Assembly (NCBI GenBank): GCA_963971305.1
Contig: OZ020307.1
Coordinates: 50,837,702 to 50,901,701 of the forward strand
Length of the DNA stretch: 64,000 bases
Reading direction: 5' to 3'
DNA from: Arcuatula senhousia
Lineage: Eukaryota; Mollusca; Bivalvia; Mytilida; Mytilidae
In this document: positions 1-15,000 of the stretch, piece after piece
Numbering within the stretch: the stretch's first letter is position 1
How the letters are laid out: every line of letters starts with the position of its first letter
Translations under genes and position numbers: made by a program
The notes under the pieces: model-generated
The model's database searches: none
Seen by the model: the letters and a program-made list of their open reading frames with translations, nothing else
Told to the model about the DNA's origin: nothing

Positions 1-45
1 GCTCCTCTTTCTGTTCCACTGAAACTTTGACTTATTGTATCCCTG
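1..45 (-). CDS. ABCA5: ABCA5-like exon 28 (partial, cut by window edge)
   Basis: Acceptor TTTTTCAG precedes G|GAT.., read [14 protein letters not shown]. This aligns with the stretch between D-loop and H-loop in ABCA5-type NBD2. The switch His and the C-terminus lie beyond base 1. Confidence 0.85.
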
Positions 46-3000
46 AAAAACAAAGTTACAAGAACATATGAAACATTGCTAGGTCACCAGCTGCATGAAA
101 ATTGAAATCACCATAACTGGGTAACAAGTTCAGTTGCATTGAGTTTTAAAATACAATCCTAAAAAGTTTGAACAAAATCTGTTAGAAGTTTCAGAAAACA
201 CCTTATATTGCACAAGGTTAAAAATTTTAATAAATCCTAAAAAATTTCGTGAAATCAAAATGACATTGCAATACCATCATCAACTAAGTATGGTGACAAA
301 AAATCTTATGAAAATTTTAGCAAAATCTATTCACCAGCTGCTGAAGAGGTTGCTTTGTAAGTTACAATTTGTTCTTCTAAGGATACTGTAAACATATAAA
401 TTTTTGCTAATTTTCACATATTCAATTCAAATGACTATTTATGTGGTATCAATTTTCACAGTTTTTCATTATCATGCTTTGTTTTAAATACAATAATTGA
501 ATATTTGCACGTCCAATTTTTCCAGATTTCCATTTACTGAAAATATCTCGAAAATCAGGATATCACAAAAATTGCTACGTTTGTTTTACTACTTACCAGA
601 GGAACCTTTTAGATTGTGGATCCATGCCTGTTGAAGGCTCATCCATGAGGACTACTTTGGGTTTTCCCAACATACTGATAAGATAGCTCAGCTACAAAAA
701 TAAGAAAACTCAGATGTAACAATTAAACAAGAGGCTCCCAGGAGCCTGAATCGCTCACATGGTTTCAATGACTTAATGTTACAATATTACACTATGCCAA
801 CACCCCATCATGACAATGAAACCTTCGGCCAGGTGAGCTAAAAACGTCACAAATTTGAAGATAATACTCAACACACCTGTTCAATATAAAGCCATGTTGA
901 CCATTTTAGCTAATTCAATAATCTAAGAAAAGAAGTGAAAAGTACACAAATTTTCCAGAGGTCTAAAGATGAATTAAGAAATGACATTTAGATGAGACAA
1001 CCACAAATCTAATGATTGTTCAATATACATTTTTTGTAGTTTTCTGGTATAACTTAAAAATACAAAGTGTACTACTGTAAATAAACTTATTTTTACAACT
1101 ATTTTACTTCATATTTTTCTGCCCAAAGGAAAATGAAGGGCTATCTATTATAATCTACTATACTTAGAAAAATGAATCCATTACAGCAATTATTTTGCAA
1201 TTTTTTGTGCTTTTGCTTGATTTAATATATTTGTAGTTACTTACCTTGCGCTTTGTACCTCCTGACAATTTCTTAGCTTGTTTCTCTTTATGCTCTTCTA
1301 ATTTTAAATTCTTTATGAAGCTAAACCAAAAAAAAAATTTAAAATCATAATTAATAATATTATTACAAATATATTACTTGGAGGAGCAATCTTGAGAATG
1401 AAGAATGCCAGAATAGAAGGAAACTGGAAAAGGCCTCTGGCTGAAACACTGTAAGGATATGTTTTTTTTAACAATTATATAAACAATATAGCAAGAACAA
1501 GTGTGGCCACTAAAAGTATGTCTTGATATAAACACAAAAAGTGTCTGTATACCCAATATCAGATGCCTAGCTATTTCAAATATGCTTAGCTATTATAATT
1601 TTCAAGCAATTCACTGTCCACAACAGTCTTACAAAAAAGTTAATGCCACTGCCCCCAGAAAGTAATACCTATGTCTCGCCTTCCATGACTATTCCTCCCA
1701 GGTGAGACAAAAACTGTGATTGATCTCACAAAAGAATACCCCTGCTTTATATTTGACTCTTTCTTACATTAAAAATCTAAATCAAATTATCTAACCCTCT
1801 CCATATGTTTTCCCTTCATGTAAAGTTATATAGGGTTATAATTATTTCATGCATGAATTTTGTGGACCAGTACAAAATTATTCATTAAAGATATCTATTG
1901 GTTGATGAAAGAAACAAATTAGGAAATTTTTTTTTACTTAAAAGACAAATTTCAAAATGTAATTTCAGGTCTGTGTTCCACCTGCTACATTGTGTATTTG
2001 TTTAAATAAATCTGGTAATCTGTGACATATCTAATCATACTGACCTATTGATAACCTTTTCCCTCTGTGATTTTGGAATTCCCCTAATGGCAGCATAAGC
2101 TCGGAGATGATCGTCAAGGTTAACTAAATCCCATAATGCATCATGTTGGGGACAATATCCAAGCACCTGAAAGGCTTCTGACATACTGGACCTCACATCA
2201 TGTCCTCCAAGGTAGACCTAAAATACAGGGAACATTTCAAAATGTATGTTTGTCATTCATTTAAATATACTGTGCACGCTGTTATGTTTTTGTTTTATGT
2301 CACTGCAGACCTATATCTAGGTATAGCCACGACGTTAAACTCCCCATGCAGTCAGTCAGTATGTTTTTGGATTTACTATATGAACTAATACCTAGAAAGA
2401 ACTTTTTTTAATGAGACACTAGTCTGAATATGATGGAATTATATATTGTTTTTAAAAAACTTCATTTTCAATTATGGATTTTAAAATTTATATGATAAAT
2501 GGTGTAGCGTACAGCTCTGTAAAGGAATTGATATAATATAGAATGGATATGGTGAGCTGCAAAGAAGGGGTGTCCGTGTGCCAACAGTGATGAAATCATC
2601 TTTTTAAAGCCGTTGACACCGGAAAATCCAGCATGGTGTTGAGCTGGAATTGAACCCATACTCTGTCATCTATGGCAACTTCGCCTGCACTGTATCCAGC
2701 GCCCTAGACCACTAGACCACCTAGGCTAGATAAAAATCTAGCTTCGGTTGCCTAGTTAAGCCTCCTTGTAGACAATCTAAGGTTGTAACACAGTACACGA
2801 TGAACATTAGGTGGGTAGGGAGAGAAAGAAAGAGAATTGGTCGCAACTGGTATGGTAATATAAGCATATATATGATAAATGGTGTTGCGTACAGCTCTGT
2901 AAAGGAATTGATATAATATAGAATGGATATGGTGAGCTGATTTTTAAATTTATGTTGATACATGTAGTACATATGTTGCTTACATTAATTCAAATCAAAT

Positions 3001-6000
3001 TATCTTCCTTTCTTTCAACCATTTCTTCGTATTCTCAACTTTGTGTTTTTACTCAAAGATTTACTAATTCAAATTTAAAATATTGTTTAGTCCTCATTTT
3101 ACAGATTAGACATGCTGAATTGACTGTTACCAATGCATTAGGAGTGTTGCAACAGACAGGAACTGCTTCCCTTTCCAAAGCAACTGAGTTAACTCTTTTC
3201 ATGACTTGAGTTCTTTTCGTTGGTTACTTTTCAGTTGTGTTTGTGTTGTATGTTACCTTGTTCTGTTCTTGTTTGAATAAACTGAATTTGTCTGTGTCCG
3301 TTTAGGCTTTTTACATTCAAATGCCCCATGTGCCTCTTTGCTTCTTTGCCCTTTCATACTTTTGACATTAGGATGCCCCATTGGAACCTCTTTGCTACTT
3401 TCATAAATTTCATTTTAACTGATTGAACTCATCTATATAGAAGCCCATAAAACTGCACAATAATCAAAATCACTGTACAAGTTAACGAGGCTCCCAGGAG
3501 CCTGAATCGCTCACCTGGTCTTGAGTCAACCCTAAACATGTAAACACTTTTCTAGAGATAAATGAGCTGAACATTTAAGCAAGCAACAGCTTTTCTCTAT
3601 CTACTATAGTTTCATTCTATAGGCCAAAAACATGAAAAAATGTTATTTTAGGGGCCGTTACCCTTATAAGGTGTCATCTGACAACTTCGATCCTATGGAG
3701 ACTTTTGTAGAGCTAAATGAGCTGAACATTTAAGCAAGCAACAGCTTCTCTCTATCTGCTATAGTTTCATTCACTATGCCAAAAACATGAAAAAACGTTA
3801 TTTTAGGGGCCGTAACCCCTATAAGGAGTCATCTGACAACTTTGACCCTATTGAGACATTTGTATAGCGAAATGAACTAAACATTTAAGCAAGCAACAGC
3901 TTTTCTCTATCTGCTATAGTTTTCATTCTTTGGGCCAAAAACATGAAAAAACATCATTTTGCGGGGCCTTACCCCTATTAGGGGTCATCTGACAACTTCT
4001 ATCCTAGGGAGACTTTTGTCGAGCTTAATGAGCTGAACATTTAAGCAAGCAACAGCTTCTCTCTATCTGCTATAGTGTTCATTCCATAGGCTAAAAATAT
4101 GAAAAAACGTTATTTTAGGGGCTGTAACCCCTATAAGGGTTCATCTGACAACTTCGACCCTATGGAGACTTTTGTAGAGCTAAATGAGCTGAACATTTAA
4201 GCAAGCAACAACTTTTCTCTATCTGTAATAGTTTTCATTCTATAGGCAAAAAACATGAAAAAATGCTATTTTTCACCTTTAAGGGGCCGTAACTCCTATA
4301 AGGGGTCATCTGACAACTTCGACTCAAAGAAGACTTTTGTAGAGCTTTTGATGCTGAAGCAGTAGCGTGGCATCAGATTTCATCTTTCTCTTATACTTTT
4401 TGATTTACAAGCCAAAAACAGTAGTCTGACCCCCCTAGTCTATTTTTAGTAATGGCGGCCATGTTGCTTGGACGGCGGTCACCATTTGTGCAATCTTGGT
4501 AGAGGACATCCCATAGATGAAGTGTGCAAAGTTTCAAAGCAATCCCTTCAGTCGTTTCGGAGGAGAAGATTTTCAAAGAAAAGTTAACGACGACGGACGA
4601 CGACGACGATAGACGACGACGGACGCCAAGTGATGGCAATAGCTCACATGGACCTTCGGTCCAGGTGAGCTAAAAATGATTAAAATGAGTTACCTTCCCT
4701 TTGGTCGGCCCAACTTCAGCAATCATCATATTAAGTGTTGTAGTTTTTCCAGCTCCGTTTGGTCCTAGTAATCCTAACACTTCACCACTCTCTACAGCAA
4801 ATGACGAGTTTCTGACAACAGCCTTGACCTTCTCATCACCCTTGACCTTAGAACATCCACAGCCTTCAGATTTACCTCTCTTGACGAATTCTTTTCGTAG
4901 ATTTTCTGCTAGAACAACTGGATACTGAAATAAATTATAAAAAACATGTGTACTTAATTCTATATTAATTTTTTTTCAGATACATGTTTATCTATAATAA
5001 TTACATTTAAAATCATAAACTTTTCCTTCAGAATGATAAATAAGATGATAGTGTCAACTAGATTTTATATACATTTAGCATACATATATTAAGCCAAGAT
5101 ACCTCAAATGCACATTCAAATACTACAGATTCATCTCCTATGTCAATACAATTAGCTTGAAAAGACTAAATTCTATGCATATACACAATAAATTAAACCT
5201 GGTCCAGTTGTTTCTTTTTCAAATTCATGCATGGTAATCACAACATTTAGCTACAGAAAGGATAAAATTTCTAATTTACACCTCTTTACTATTAAAGTTA
5301 CTATAGATTTGGACAATTGTTAAGCCTATAATTACACAGTGATTTTATTTGCTTATATTTACCTCTGATTAAGGCTGTTTCCCCTAGATAAAATTTCCCA
5401 AAATGTCCAAAAATGGCTTAAATTTTTCCCAAATAAAGTTTAAATTTCCCAAATGATGAAAGTTAAGGCAAACAATTTCATTAATGATGTTTTAGCTGTC
5501 TGAATGACTGGTTCAAATAGTGTGTTCTTAATTTTTTCTCTAGACTAAATGAATAGTTAGGTAATTTTGTCTCTAAATCAAAGTAACAAAGGTAGCCTTT
5601 CCAAACGTTTCTTGTAAATTGTGGCCCATTTTCTCAATTGAAAAAGCAGGGGCAGCTTTAAAAAAGTTTAAAAAATCACTGTTACAAGAATAGTAAGAAG
5701 TACAAATGTTTCTAGTATACCTCTGAAGTGCTCCTATTTTTTAGAGCCTTAACACGCTCCCTCTCTTCTGTGACATCGCTGTCCTCATCCTCGATAATGT
5801 CAGGGTTCTCAACATCTATCTCATTATGTTTAGAACTGATGCAAGGTAATGCATCATGGATGTCTCCTCCAGTCTTCCGTACGTCTATAATTCTCAATAG
5901 GACTGTGTAGAGACAGATTTCAACAATTGGCTGAAAATTATAAAAAAAATGTCATATGAGAGCTGGTTGTATAGTAAATTGTTGAGACTCATAAACTTTA

Positions 6001-9000
6001 TTTAATGCTTTTTATATACCATGATGGGAACAAAATGAACGGCAGTAAGCACTGAGCAATTTTTGAAATGTCATTGCACCATGTTTCTATGTGTTAACGC
6101 TTGTATATATATGTAAAAACATCAGATTGTTGTCCTCCATTAAATGTTGTAGCATACAAAAGTCTTTTCTTATAAATTAGAACCTGAAATACTCAACCCA
6201 AACACAATGCAACTCAACTAACACTATACGTCCACCACAAAATACTGTAGAACAACATATTTGTGTGACTACTTTATTTCATGTTTTTATGTCAGAATGC
6301 AATCTTGGGGGTATCTAGTTTCCCAAATCTTCCGTAGTATTTTTTTACTGAGTAAAATAAATTTATTCACTATGACCTATTTTTGCAAATACATGTAAGT
6401 TAATGACATTTTATGTACAGTGCATTTTGGTAGGATTCTCTGTCCTGATGATGCCTGTATTTTAATAAACATTTCAAACTTATTATCAGCTGATCATCAA
6501 AGCAGGTGATAGATTGTTGTTGTATCATCAGTTAGGTATCTGAAGTCTCTAAAATCACCATCAACCACCAATTCATCACATCTGTTTTGCGACCTACAGA
6601 ATTTTGGAAAACCATTAGGTATCCACTCATTCTTAGATCACCCACAGCTACAAACCCACAGCTACAAACATCTTAATGTTTCATGAATCATATTTCGTAT
6701 ACATACCCATAAAATTGTAAACAGGATGTTACTCTTCCAAGCAAAGTAGTCTCCAAAGTCTGTACCAGCATCCTCATTCAATAGACTTAATTGGTACACC
6801 TAAAACATAAGTTCATACAGTGTGATACAGAGAAAAAGCACCAGTTTGTTCAGTAAAATAAGGACAACATAGAACTTGATTTTTTTTAAAAATCTTCATA
6901 CACAAAACAAATTGTTTCAAATTTCTGTATACCTGTGTAAAAACGAAATCTGAAATTGCATGCATAAGATTTAAGATTTACATGATAGGATCTTGGCCAG
7001 TAAAAAAAATATGTAAACGAAAATGAAAATTAAGTTTTGTGCTATTAATTTAGCAATCCATACAAACATAATAAATGATCGAATTTCAAATATAAGGTAT
7101 CTATTAAAATTTCTTACCCTATTTATGTAATAAACTCCTCCAAAAACTTTATATGGTGGAAATACAATGACAAAGACATAATGCATGATTGTGGCAGGAG
7201 ACTCTCCAGCTATCAGGTCAGTTAAACTCACTGCCATGTATGGTATAAAAGAGATCTGAAAAATGTAAGAAATGTATTAAAACAATCTTTTACACATGTT
7301 TACAATGCATGACAAAGTAAAGCATATGAAATGCAGAGGTAAGAATTCACTCACTGCTGAAAACTTTTTTCAAGCATATATATAAAGTATCAAGAAGTTA
7401 CAAAATAATGTAAGTTGTGAGGACCAAAGATCATCCAATTTGGCTAAATATAACAAATTCAATTTCACATTAAAAAATCATTATTATTTAATATTATTAA
7501 TCTTTGATAATGTATTGTCTCGAAATACATCAATTATCTATACAATCATGTATTCTGTTAAACATTAACCTTCCATAACTTAGTTCAAAGTTGTAACAAG
7601 TAAACCTGTATGCTTGCTGGTGATACCCCCGTTACCAAAATTATGCCTGGCATACAAACTTAAGTATTTGGCAAGCAGGAAGTAGATGATCCAGAAGCAT
7701 AAGAATGCTTTCACCATATGGTACTATAGATTAAAACTATTGCAAAATATCAGACCTCTATGTCATGTTATTAGACAAGAGGATCCCAGGAGCCTAAATC
7801 GCTCACCTGGTCTTGATGTCAACCCTATGAAAAACTTTGTAGAGCTAAATAATCTGAACATTTAAGCAAGCAAAAGCTTTTCTCTATCTGCAATAGTTTT
7901 CATTCTACAGACCAAAAACACTATTTTTCGTCTTTAAGGGGCTGTAACCCGTATAAGGGGTCATCTGACAACTTCAACCCTATGAAGACTTTTGTAGAGC
8001 TGAATGAGCTGAACATTTAAGCAATTAACAGCTTTTCCCTATCTGCAATAGTTTTCATTCTGTAGGCAAAAAACACCATTTTTCGCCTGTAAGGGGCTGT
8101 AACCCCTATAAGGGGTCATCTGACAACTTCGACCCTATGAAGACTTATGTAGAGCTGACTGAGCTGAACATTTAAGCAAGCAACAGCTTTTCCCTATCTG
8201 CAATAGTTTTCATTCTATAGGCAAAAAACACTATTTTTCGCCTTTTAGGGGCTGTAACCCCTATAAGGGGTTATCTGACAACTTCGACTCTATGAAGACT
8301 TTTGTAGAGCTAAATGAGCTGAACATTTAGGCAAGCAACAGCTTTTCTCTTTCTGCAATAGTTTTCATTCTATAAGCCCAAAACATGAAAAAATGCTATT
8401 TTTCACCTTTCAGGGGCTGTAACCCCTATAAGGGATCATCTGACAACTTCGACCAAATGGAGACTTTCGTAGAACTTTTGATGCTGAAGCAGTAGCGTGG
8501 CATCAGATTTCATCTATCTCTTATACTTTTTGATTTACAAGCCAAAAACAGTAGTTTGACCCCCCTGGTCTATTTTTAGTAACGGTGGCCATGTTTTTTG
8601 ACGGATCAAAAATCGAAACACAAGTTTGGTGCAGGACACCCTAAGAATCATTCATACCAAGTTTCATTAAATTCTGTTCAGTAGTTTCAGAGGAGAAGAT
8701 TTTTGAAAAATTGTTAACGGACGACAGACGACGACAGACGACGGACGCCAAGTGATGGCAATAGCTCACATGGACCTTCGGTCCAGGTGAGCTAAAAAAG
8801 GTGATGAAAATTTTGTTATGGACGAACAAATGAATGAATGAACAAACAAACCAACAAACAGACGGACAACGCTCAGTATACGCCCCACTTGTTCCTAGCA
8901 GGGGTAAAATACTATACATGTATGTAAACCAACTGTTTAAACCAAACAAATACTTCAGTTCTTTTTTTTATAGTCTATGTTTTAACTTACCATGAAATAG

Positions 9001-12000
9001 ATGACAGTCATAGAGGACTGACATGTCTCAAAGTTGTCAAAGATAAACTGGAAGATGTAGACGAACAACGTAGACGATGGAATAACAGCTATAAATAGCA
9101 AAATCATGGAGACAGCAGCCCCACCTGTTTTAAAACTGTCAACCTACAATATCAATTATTCAATTAAAAATCTGTCAAAGTCAAAAATGGCTGGATTTCA
9201 TTAAACAGGAAGTAGGTGAGCAACAGACCTAAAATCGGTTCCTACGTTATGGGAACGCACCCTGATGCTGTATACCAATTATCAAGTGGCTGTGATTAGT
9301 AGTTGCTGAGAAAACTGTTATGAAAAAATTTTTCCCCGCCCGCCCGCCCGACATTCACCATTTTATAACCCGGATTTTTCACTCCGTGAAATCCGGCCTA
9401 AAAGGGCATTTCACAATTTGTAATATTTTATCAAAATGGAAAAAAAAAATTCCCGGCTCTCCCCATTAATTTTCTGGAATTATTTTATTTTGACCTTAAC
9501 AAAATAAGAAAAGATAAAACCAAATTACCAGTACCATAAGTAATCAATATTTTGGTATTGTCCTGATGATTAACCATATAAAAGAACTCTGCTTAGACCC
9601 TGCAATTAAGTTCATGCTATAATTTTATTTGCATGGTCACTTAATATCTAAGCATTGACTATATGTCTCTTTGTGTAAATGACAATATAAGCCAAGTAGC
9701 AAGCGGACAGACCTGAAAATAATGTCTCAAAATCAAAATTATAATGAAAATCTTTAAAATTTGATTAATTTCATACTTAAGCATTAGAACTTACCCCCAT
9801 AGCAAACACCAGTATGATGCAGAGAACTGCTGGTATACAGAACTTAACACAATCCACGAAGAAGTTAGATAACCAATACACGCTGAAGGGAACTCCAGCT
9901 GTTCTTAACTGTCCTCTTATCTTAAACTAAAAAAATAAATAAAATCAATATGCACAGGGGTGCAAAAGCCGAGTTGCCCCAATATCAATAGGTTTCCTCC
10001 TCTTATGGTATGTAACAATGCCCCAAAGTTTCATTTAAATCAGTTGACAACTTTTTGAGTTATGGTCCATAAACCACTACTTCAAGAAAATTTCTAATGT
10101 TTTTTCTGCTGCTGTGACCTTGACCTTGAAAAGGTTTAATCCAAAATTATTAGGGTTCCTCCTCTTAAGGTATGTAACAATATCCCAAAGTTTCGTTATA
10201 ATCTGTTCACAACTTTTTCAGTAATGGTCCAGAAACCAATTGTTGCTGCCCGCATACACCCAAGCCACCCAGCTGCCTGCCATCATCATAACAATACCCG
10301 AGTTCAACTGGTACAAATCGGCTAAACACACATACAAAGAAGTTAGTTCACAATGTTCACTGAATAGTCACTCTAAATATGTATTAATTTTTTCAATACT
10401 AAAAATACCATGCATGTAGAATACACCGAATTGCTAAATTGTTACAAAGTCATCTACCGGTATCATGTATTTGGAAATTCAATCACTTTAAAAATACATG
10501 TTTACTCTTGTATATTGATTATGGTAGTCAAAATTTGTGAACAGATCAAATTTAAGAACTTTCAACACTTATTTGGTATTAAGAGGGAAAATTTGCTATG
10601 CATATTTTGCAATAAAAAAAACCTTAGAGAGCACACTCCCTTACCCCACAATATTGGACTATTATTATTACCATGATCAGCTTGTAAAATTTCACTGATA
10701 AAAACATATGACAAGATGTACAACAACATATTGTGTACTTCTAGCATATGAGTTTTGTTAAAAATATTCTGTTCAGTAGTTTCAAAGGAGCTGCTTCCAC
10801 AAACTGTGATCACGGACAGATGGACTGACAGACAGAGCAATTAATAACATTATACCCTCTACAATTTCCTTTTGTAGGATATGTCTAGAAAACCAATAAC
10901 AATATGGATGGCAAGGTGGTTGACAGGACATCATTATGAAAATCTATCTACTTACCTGACGATCTTTGACAAGGTCTACAGCAAATCCAGGTGGCACAAC
11001 GACAAAGGCTAAAGCCACTATAATGACAGCAGAAAACACACTCTGGTCGTATTGTAGTTTCTCTGACTTTTTCCACAATGGTAGACTTGCTGGAAGTATC
11101 ATGTGTATAGTCCCATTAACAAGATTAGCAGAGTACGACATGAGGCTCTGACTGAGTAGCCATATTGTTACTGGTACACTGTGTGTGGCTTTACTGTTGT
11201 ACAGGACACTATAGCCTATGTTACTTATCTGGAAAAAAAAGATATAAGAATTTTACAAAGAAAGATTGGCTACATGTTATCTGGACAAAAAGAAGATAAA
11301 ATGAAGTTTTCCAAGGACAGCTTGGCTGTATAGCTTATGTTACTTAACTGGGAAAAAAAAGAAGATATCATGGATTTTTTAAGAAAAGCTTGGTATCTTG
11401 TACATAGATTTGGTGAAAGTCCATCTTTGCATAGAACTTATTTTATTGTATCATACAACAAACCCTTTATCAACAGTAACTTAAATCTGTATTTAGCTAG
11501 CTGCCACAGATACATTTGTCAGATTGAGCCAATCTTTGATGTGGTATCAATGATGTCTGAAGAATTTGTGAATGTCTTTGTATAAAACTGACCTTCTTTT
11601 ATTCTATAGTCAATTTTAACTTAATCTTTACATATATTTACTTACTGAGCTAGCTGCCACAGATAAATTCTTTAGATCGAGACCAATGTTTGACGCTGTA
11701 TCCACGATCTCTGAAGAATTGGTGAAGGTCTTTGTATAGAACTGGGACTGTAAGTATTGAAGCATGATATCCCCCGCAGAACTCCCTGAAATGATAAGAA
11801 AAGTGCTTTGAAATGTTGGTATATTACCATTCATCAGTATTTCACAATAGTTTTCTGCTAAAAGTTATGACAGTTCTAATACAACTGGCCCAGATGCAAC
11901 AAAGCAATAAATATTCTTAAGTCTGAGAATACTCTCAATTACTCCCATAGAAAACACTTTCTTTAAATGTTGGTTGTATGGGGTACACTTATTCCACATC

Positions 12001-15000
12001 TCTTTATCGTCTACAATGAGTTGTGAATATTTTCAGACTTGAGTATTTTTTTCAAGTTTTGTGGGGCCAGGCCAGATAAAACTTTGAACCATGATAAATA
12101 AATAATATGGACTTACCAATTATATAAACTAATCAATGTCAAATTTTATAGTTGCTTTTGATAATTAATCATAATCATCAAGATTTGATTTATTGATTTG
12201 TATCGGTTTTTTTGTTTTGTTTTTTTTTTGTTTGATTTGTATCCTGTTTATTTTGTCCTACCTCAATCAATTGATTGATTGATTAGTATCTGGATTTTTT
12301 TTTGATACTACCAAGATTTTTTATTAAGTTTTTTTATTTAAACATTTCTATAATGTAAAATTTTTGTGTTTTTTATTACATGTTAGTATTTAAAAATATT
12401 CAAATATCTTAAGAACAGTTGAATTTTAAATATGTGACGAAAATCTTAACAAGTATAATAAAAGATAATGATAAAGCATATTTGGTATTAAATTGCTAAG
12501 GTTGTAATAATAAACAAATGTACAGTACCCATGCAAACCCATGTATTCCCTTCACCTTATACAAACCATATAAAGCCAATACAAAAAATATCCTAGAATT
12601 TTATCCCCTACCCCCCCCCCCCCCCCCAATTTTTTAATAAAACCAAGTCAATTTCCTTTTAAAATGACAATTTTTCAAAAATAAAATTTGCCTTCCCATC
12701 CCATATGTTCAAGATCTATGGTTAAGAATCTAGGAAATATTTTATTATGGCCTAAATACATGCAAAATAACCATATGTCATCAAAATGAACACAGTACAC
12801 AAATATGGCAAACTATGCTCATATTTTGAAAATACTGTGCATGCATATTTCAAAACACCACTTCGCATCAAAATTCTCAAAAATGAAGAAAAATGCATTT
12901 AAACTTAATCATGAGTAGAAACTGATAAAATAAGGCATACTATGACTGAGCTCACAAAATGAAATCCCCACTTTATGTGAAAATCTAAATAAGAAAAAAA
13001 TTAATTCCAACTATCTCCACTGAATGATATCTTAGAGCAATGGCATGTACATCTACACAAACTGCTACCTCCTTTATGTAAAGTTTGATCAAAATATTAA
13101 TATGCATATAAGGAGTTGTGCTTACGGTCAAATGGACAGACAGGCTGATCCTATATACTCCCAAACTTGGGGGTAGTAAAATAAAACAATGTCAGGGTTA
13201 AGTGACAATAGTGTTTATCGTTAAAACTAAACATATGCATTCTACAAGCTATATTAATACTGTGGTTATATTCATATTGTAGTTAATGAATGATGCTATC
13301 TTAGTCAGTAAATTTGGGAGACAAACTAATACCTTCAGAGCATTTCATCACCTGTTAAATTATGAGGATTTAATGAAGATATGTAAATTATCTATTATAT
13401 TATAGATCAATTAAACGTCCAACATGACTAGTAAAAACCTTAACCAGTGGAGAATCCATAATTTTTGTTAAGGGGAGACATAAAAATAATTTTCGTCTAG
13501 CTGAGCGAGGGGTAAAATTTTTTAATGTATTCTATGTGAATTTGTGCAAAAAAATCTTTTTGTCAGTTTTAGAGGGGGCCATACAGTACATGTGTAGGTA
13601 CGCCTCTATCCTTGGATCCATGCCTGTTAACTTTAAAACAATTTCAATATATTGTTTGTAATCCAAATCATAATGTTGGCTGCAACTAGAGGTAACATTG
13701 GCACTAATGATTGTCTTGGATCCAAATCGTTGGTAGTGTCACAAAAATTTTAGTCACAGTTTTCTAGAAGAGTTTACAAGTTCCAGTCTCTTGATACTTG
13801 GTGAAACTTCTCCATACAGTAACATATGGTTACAACTGCGCAAATGCAAACCTCTGCCACCAGTAAATTTTTTACCCTAAGATAAAGCGTGGAATAAAAT
13901 ACAGACAGCAACGTGATTGGTTGATATAAAATAATATTTAAATAGATGAATGAATAATTTTATGTAAAATATTGACAAAGAAATTCTGGTGCCAATCATG
14001 TGTCTACAGGGCGCTCGCGTCTTTGAAAATTTGGGTATTGAAAATAAAATAGAAAAATCACCCCCTTTTTTTCAACCTAAAATTACGTTCATTAACGCCA
14101 CATAGACATAGGTTTTTTATTGGCTAAAAATAAACGTTTGGATGTTAACTGAAAGATTTTGACTCATAGAAAATGAAAATCGGTCAATAACTATTTTTTT
14201 TTAAATTGAATACAAGGGTACCCCCTATGGAAAAATGCATTGTTAGCATTTGCGCAGTTGTAACCATATGGAGAAATACTTTGATGTCTAAGATGAAATT
14301 TCTTTTTTAACTCTTGGCAATACTAGTGCATTTCAAGATTATAAACTCACATCATGAACTGTCTAAGATTTCTGAGGTTTTTTGCAGCCATAATGGTATT
14401 TATAAGATATTTCAATAGAGTACCATGATCAATAGTATTTCAGTTTAATGTAACATGCAATGTTAGTATTTCTTATTGACATATCAGCCACTTTCCGCAC
14501 AAGGGGAGGTAACCATTGACCTAGAAAATGAACTCTGGTTACCATAGACACACATAAACTTGTTGTCATTCCAAGCAAGGGACTGCATCTCAGATATTCT
14601 GTTTCCAAATCTGATATATCTAGTATTCCAGTATTTATCTTTTGAACAATGTCCTGATAAAACTTTAAAAACAAACACTTATGAAGTTTTTATTCAATAA
14701 GCCCTATATCAAATGGACCCTTTCTGTATTTGTGGTAGAATAGCAAAAGCCCAACTAACCAAATATCTTATTGCAGTTTTGAGCAAATACCATTTTCAAT
14801 AAAGTCAATCTTATCTAATAAATGTGTTAAAGATGAAATAAAAGAAAAAGTGTGAGAAAAGGAAAAATATGAATATACATGTACAGTGTGACGTCAAAAG
14901 TATTTCACGTTTTCAATATGGCGTCACGTCAAAAATAATTTTTATAACAAGTTCAAACATTAAAAAAAATGTTCCAATACTTATTTACTCACCAAACAAC

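Noticed and set aside
2640..2730. A genuine tRNA gene
   Set aside because: A and B boxes are present but the body does not pair as a cloverleaf when read by eye; a SINE head is more likely.
2468..2972. Minus-strand frames over the SINE region
   Set aside because: They translate the repeated 70 bp unit and tRNA-like sequence; not genes.
4701..4928. Plus-strand frame opposite NBD2
   Set aside because: It is the antisense of ABCA5-like exon 24 (Walker A); a shadow frame.
10410..10840. Opposed frames of about 90 codons
   Set aside because: Intron sequence with a GACAGATGGACTGACAG repeat remnant; no domain.
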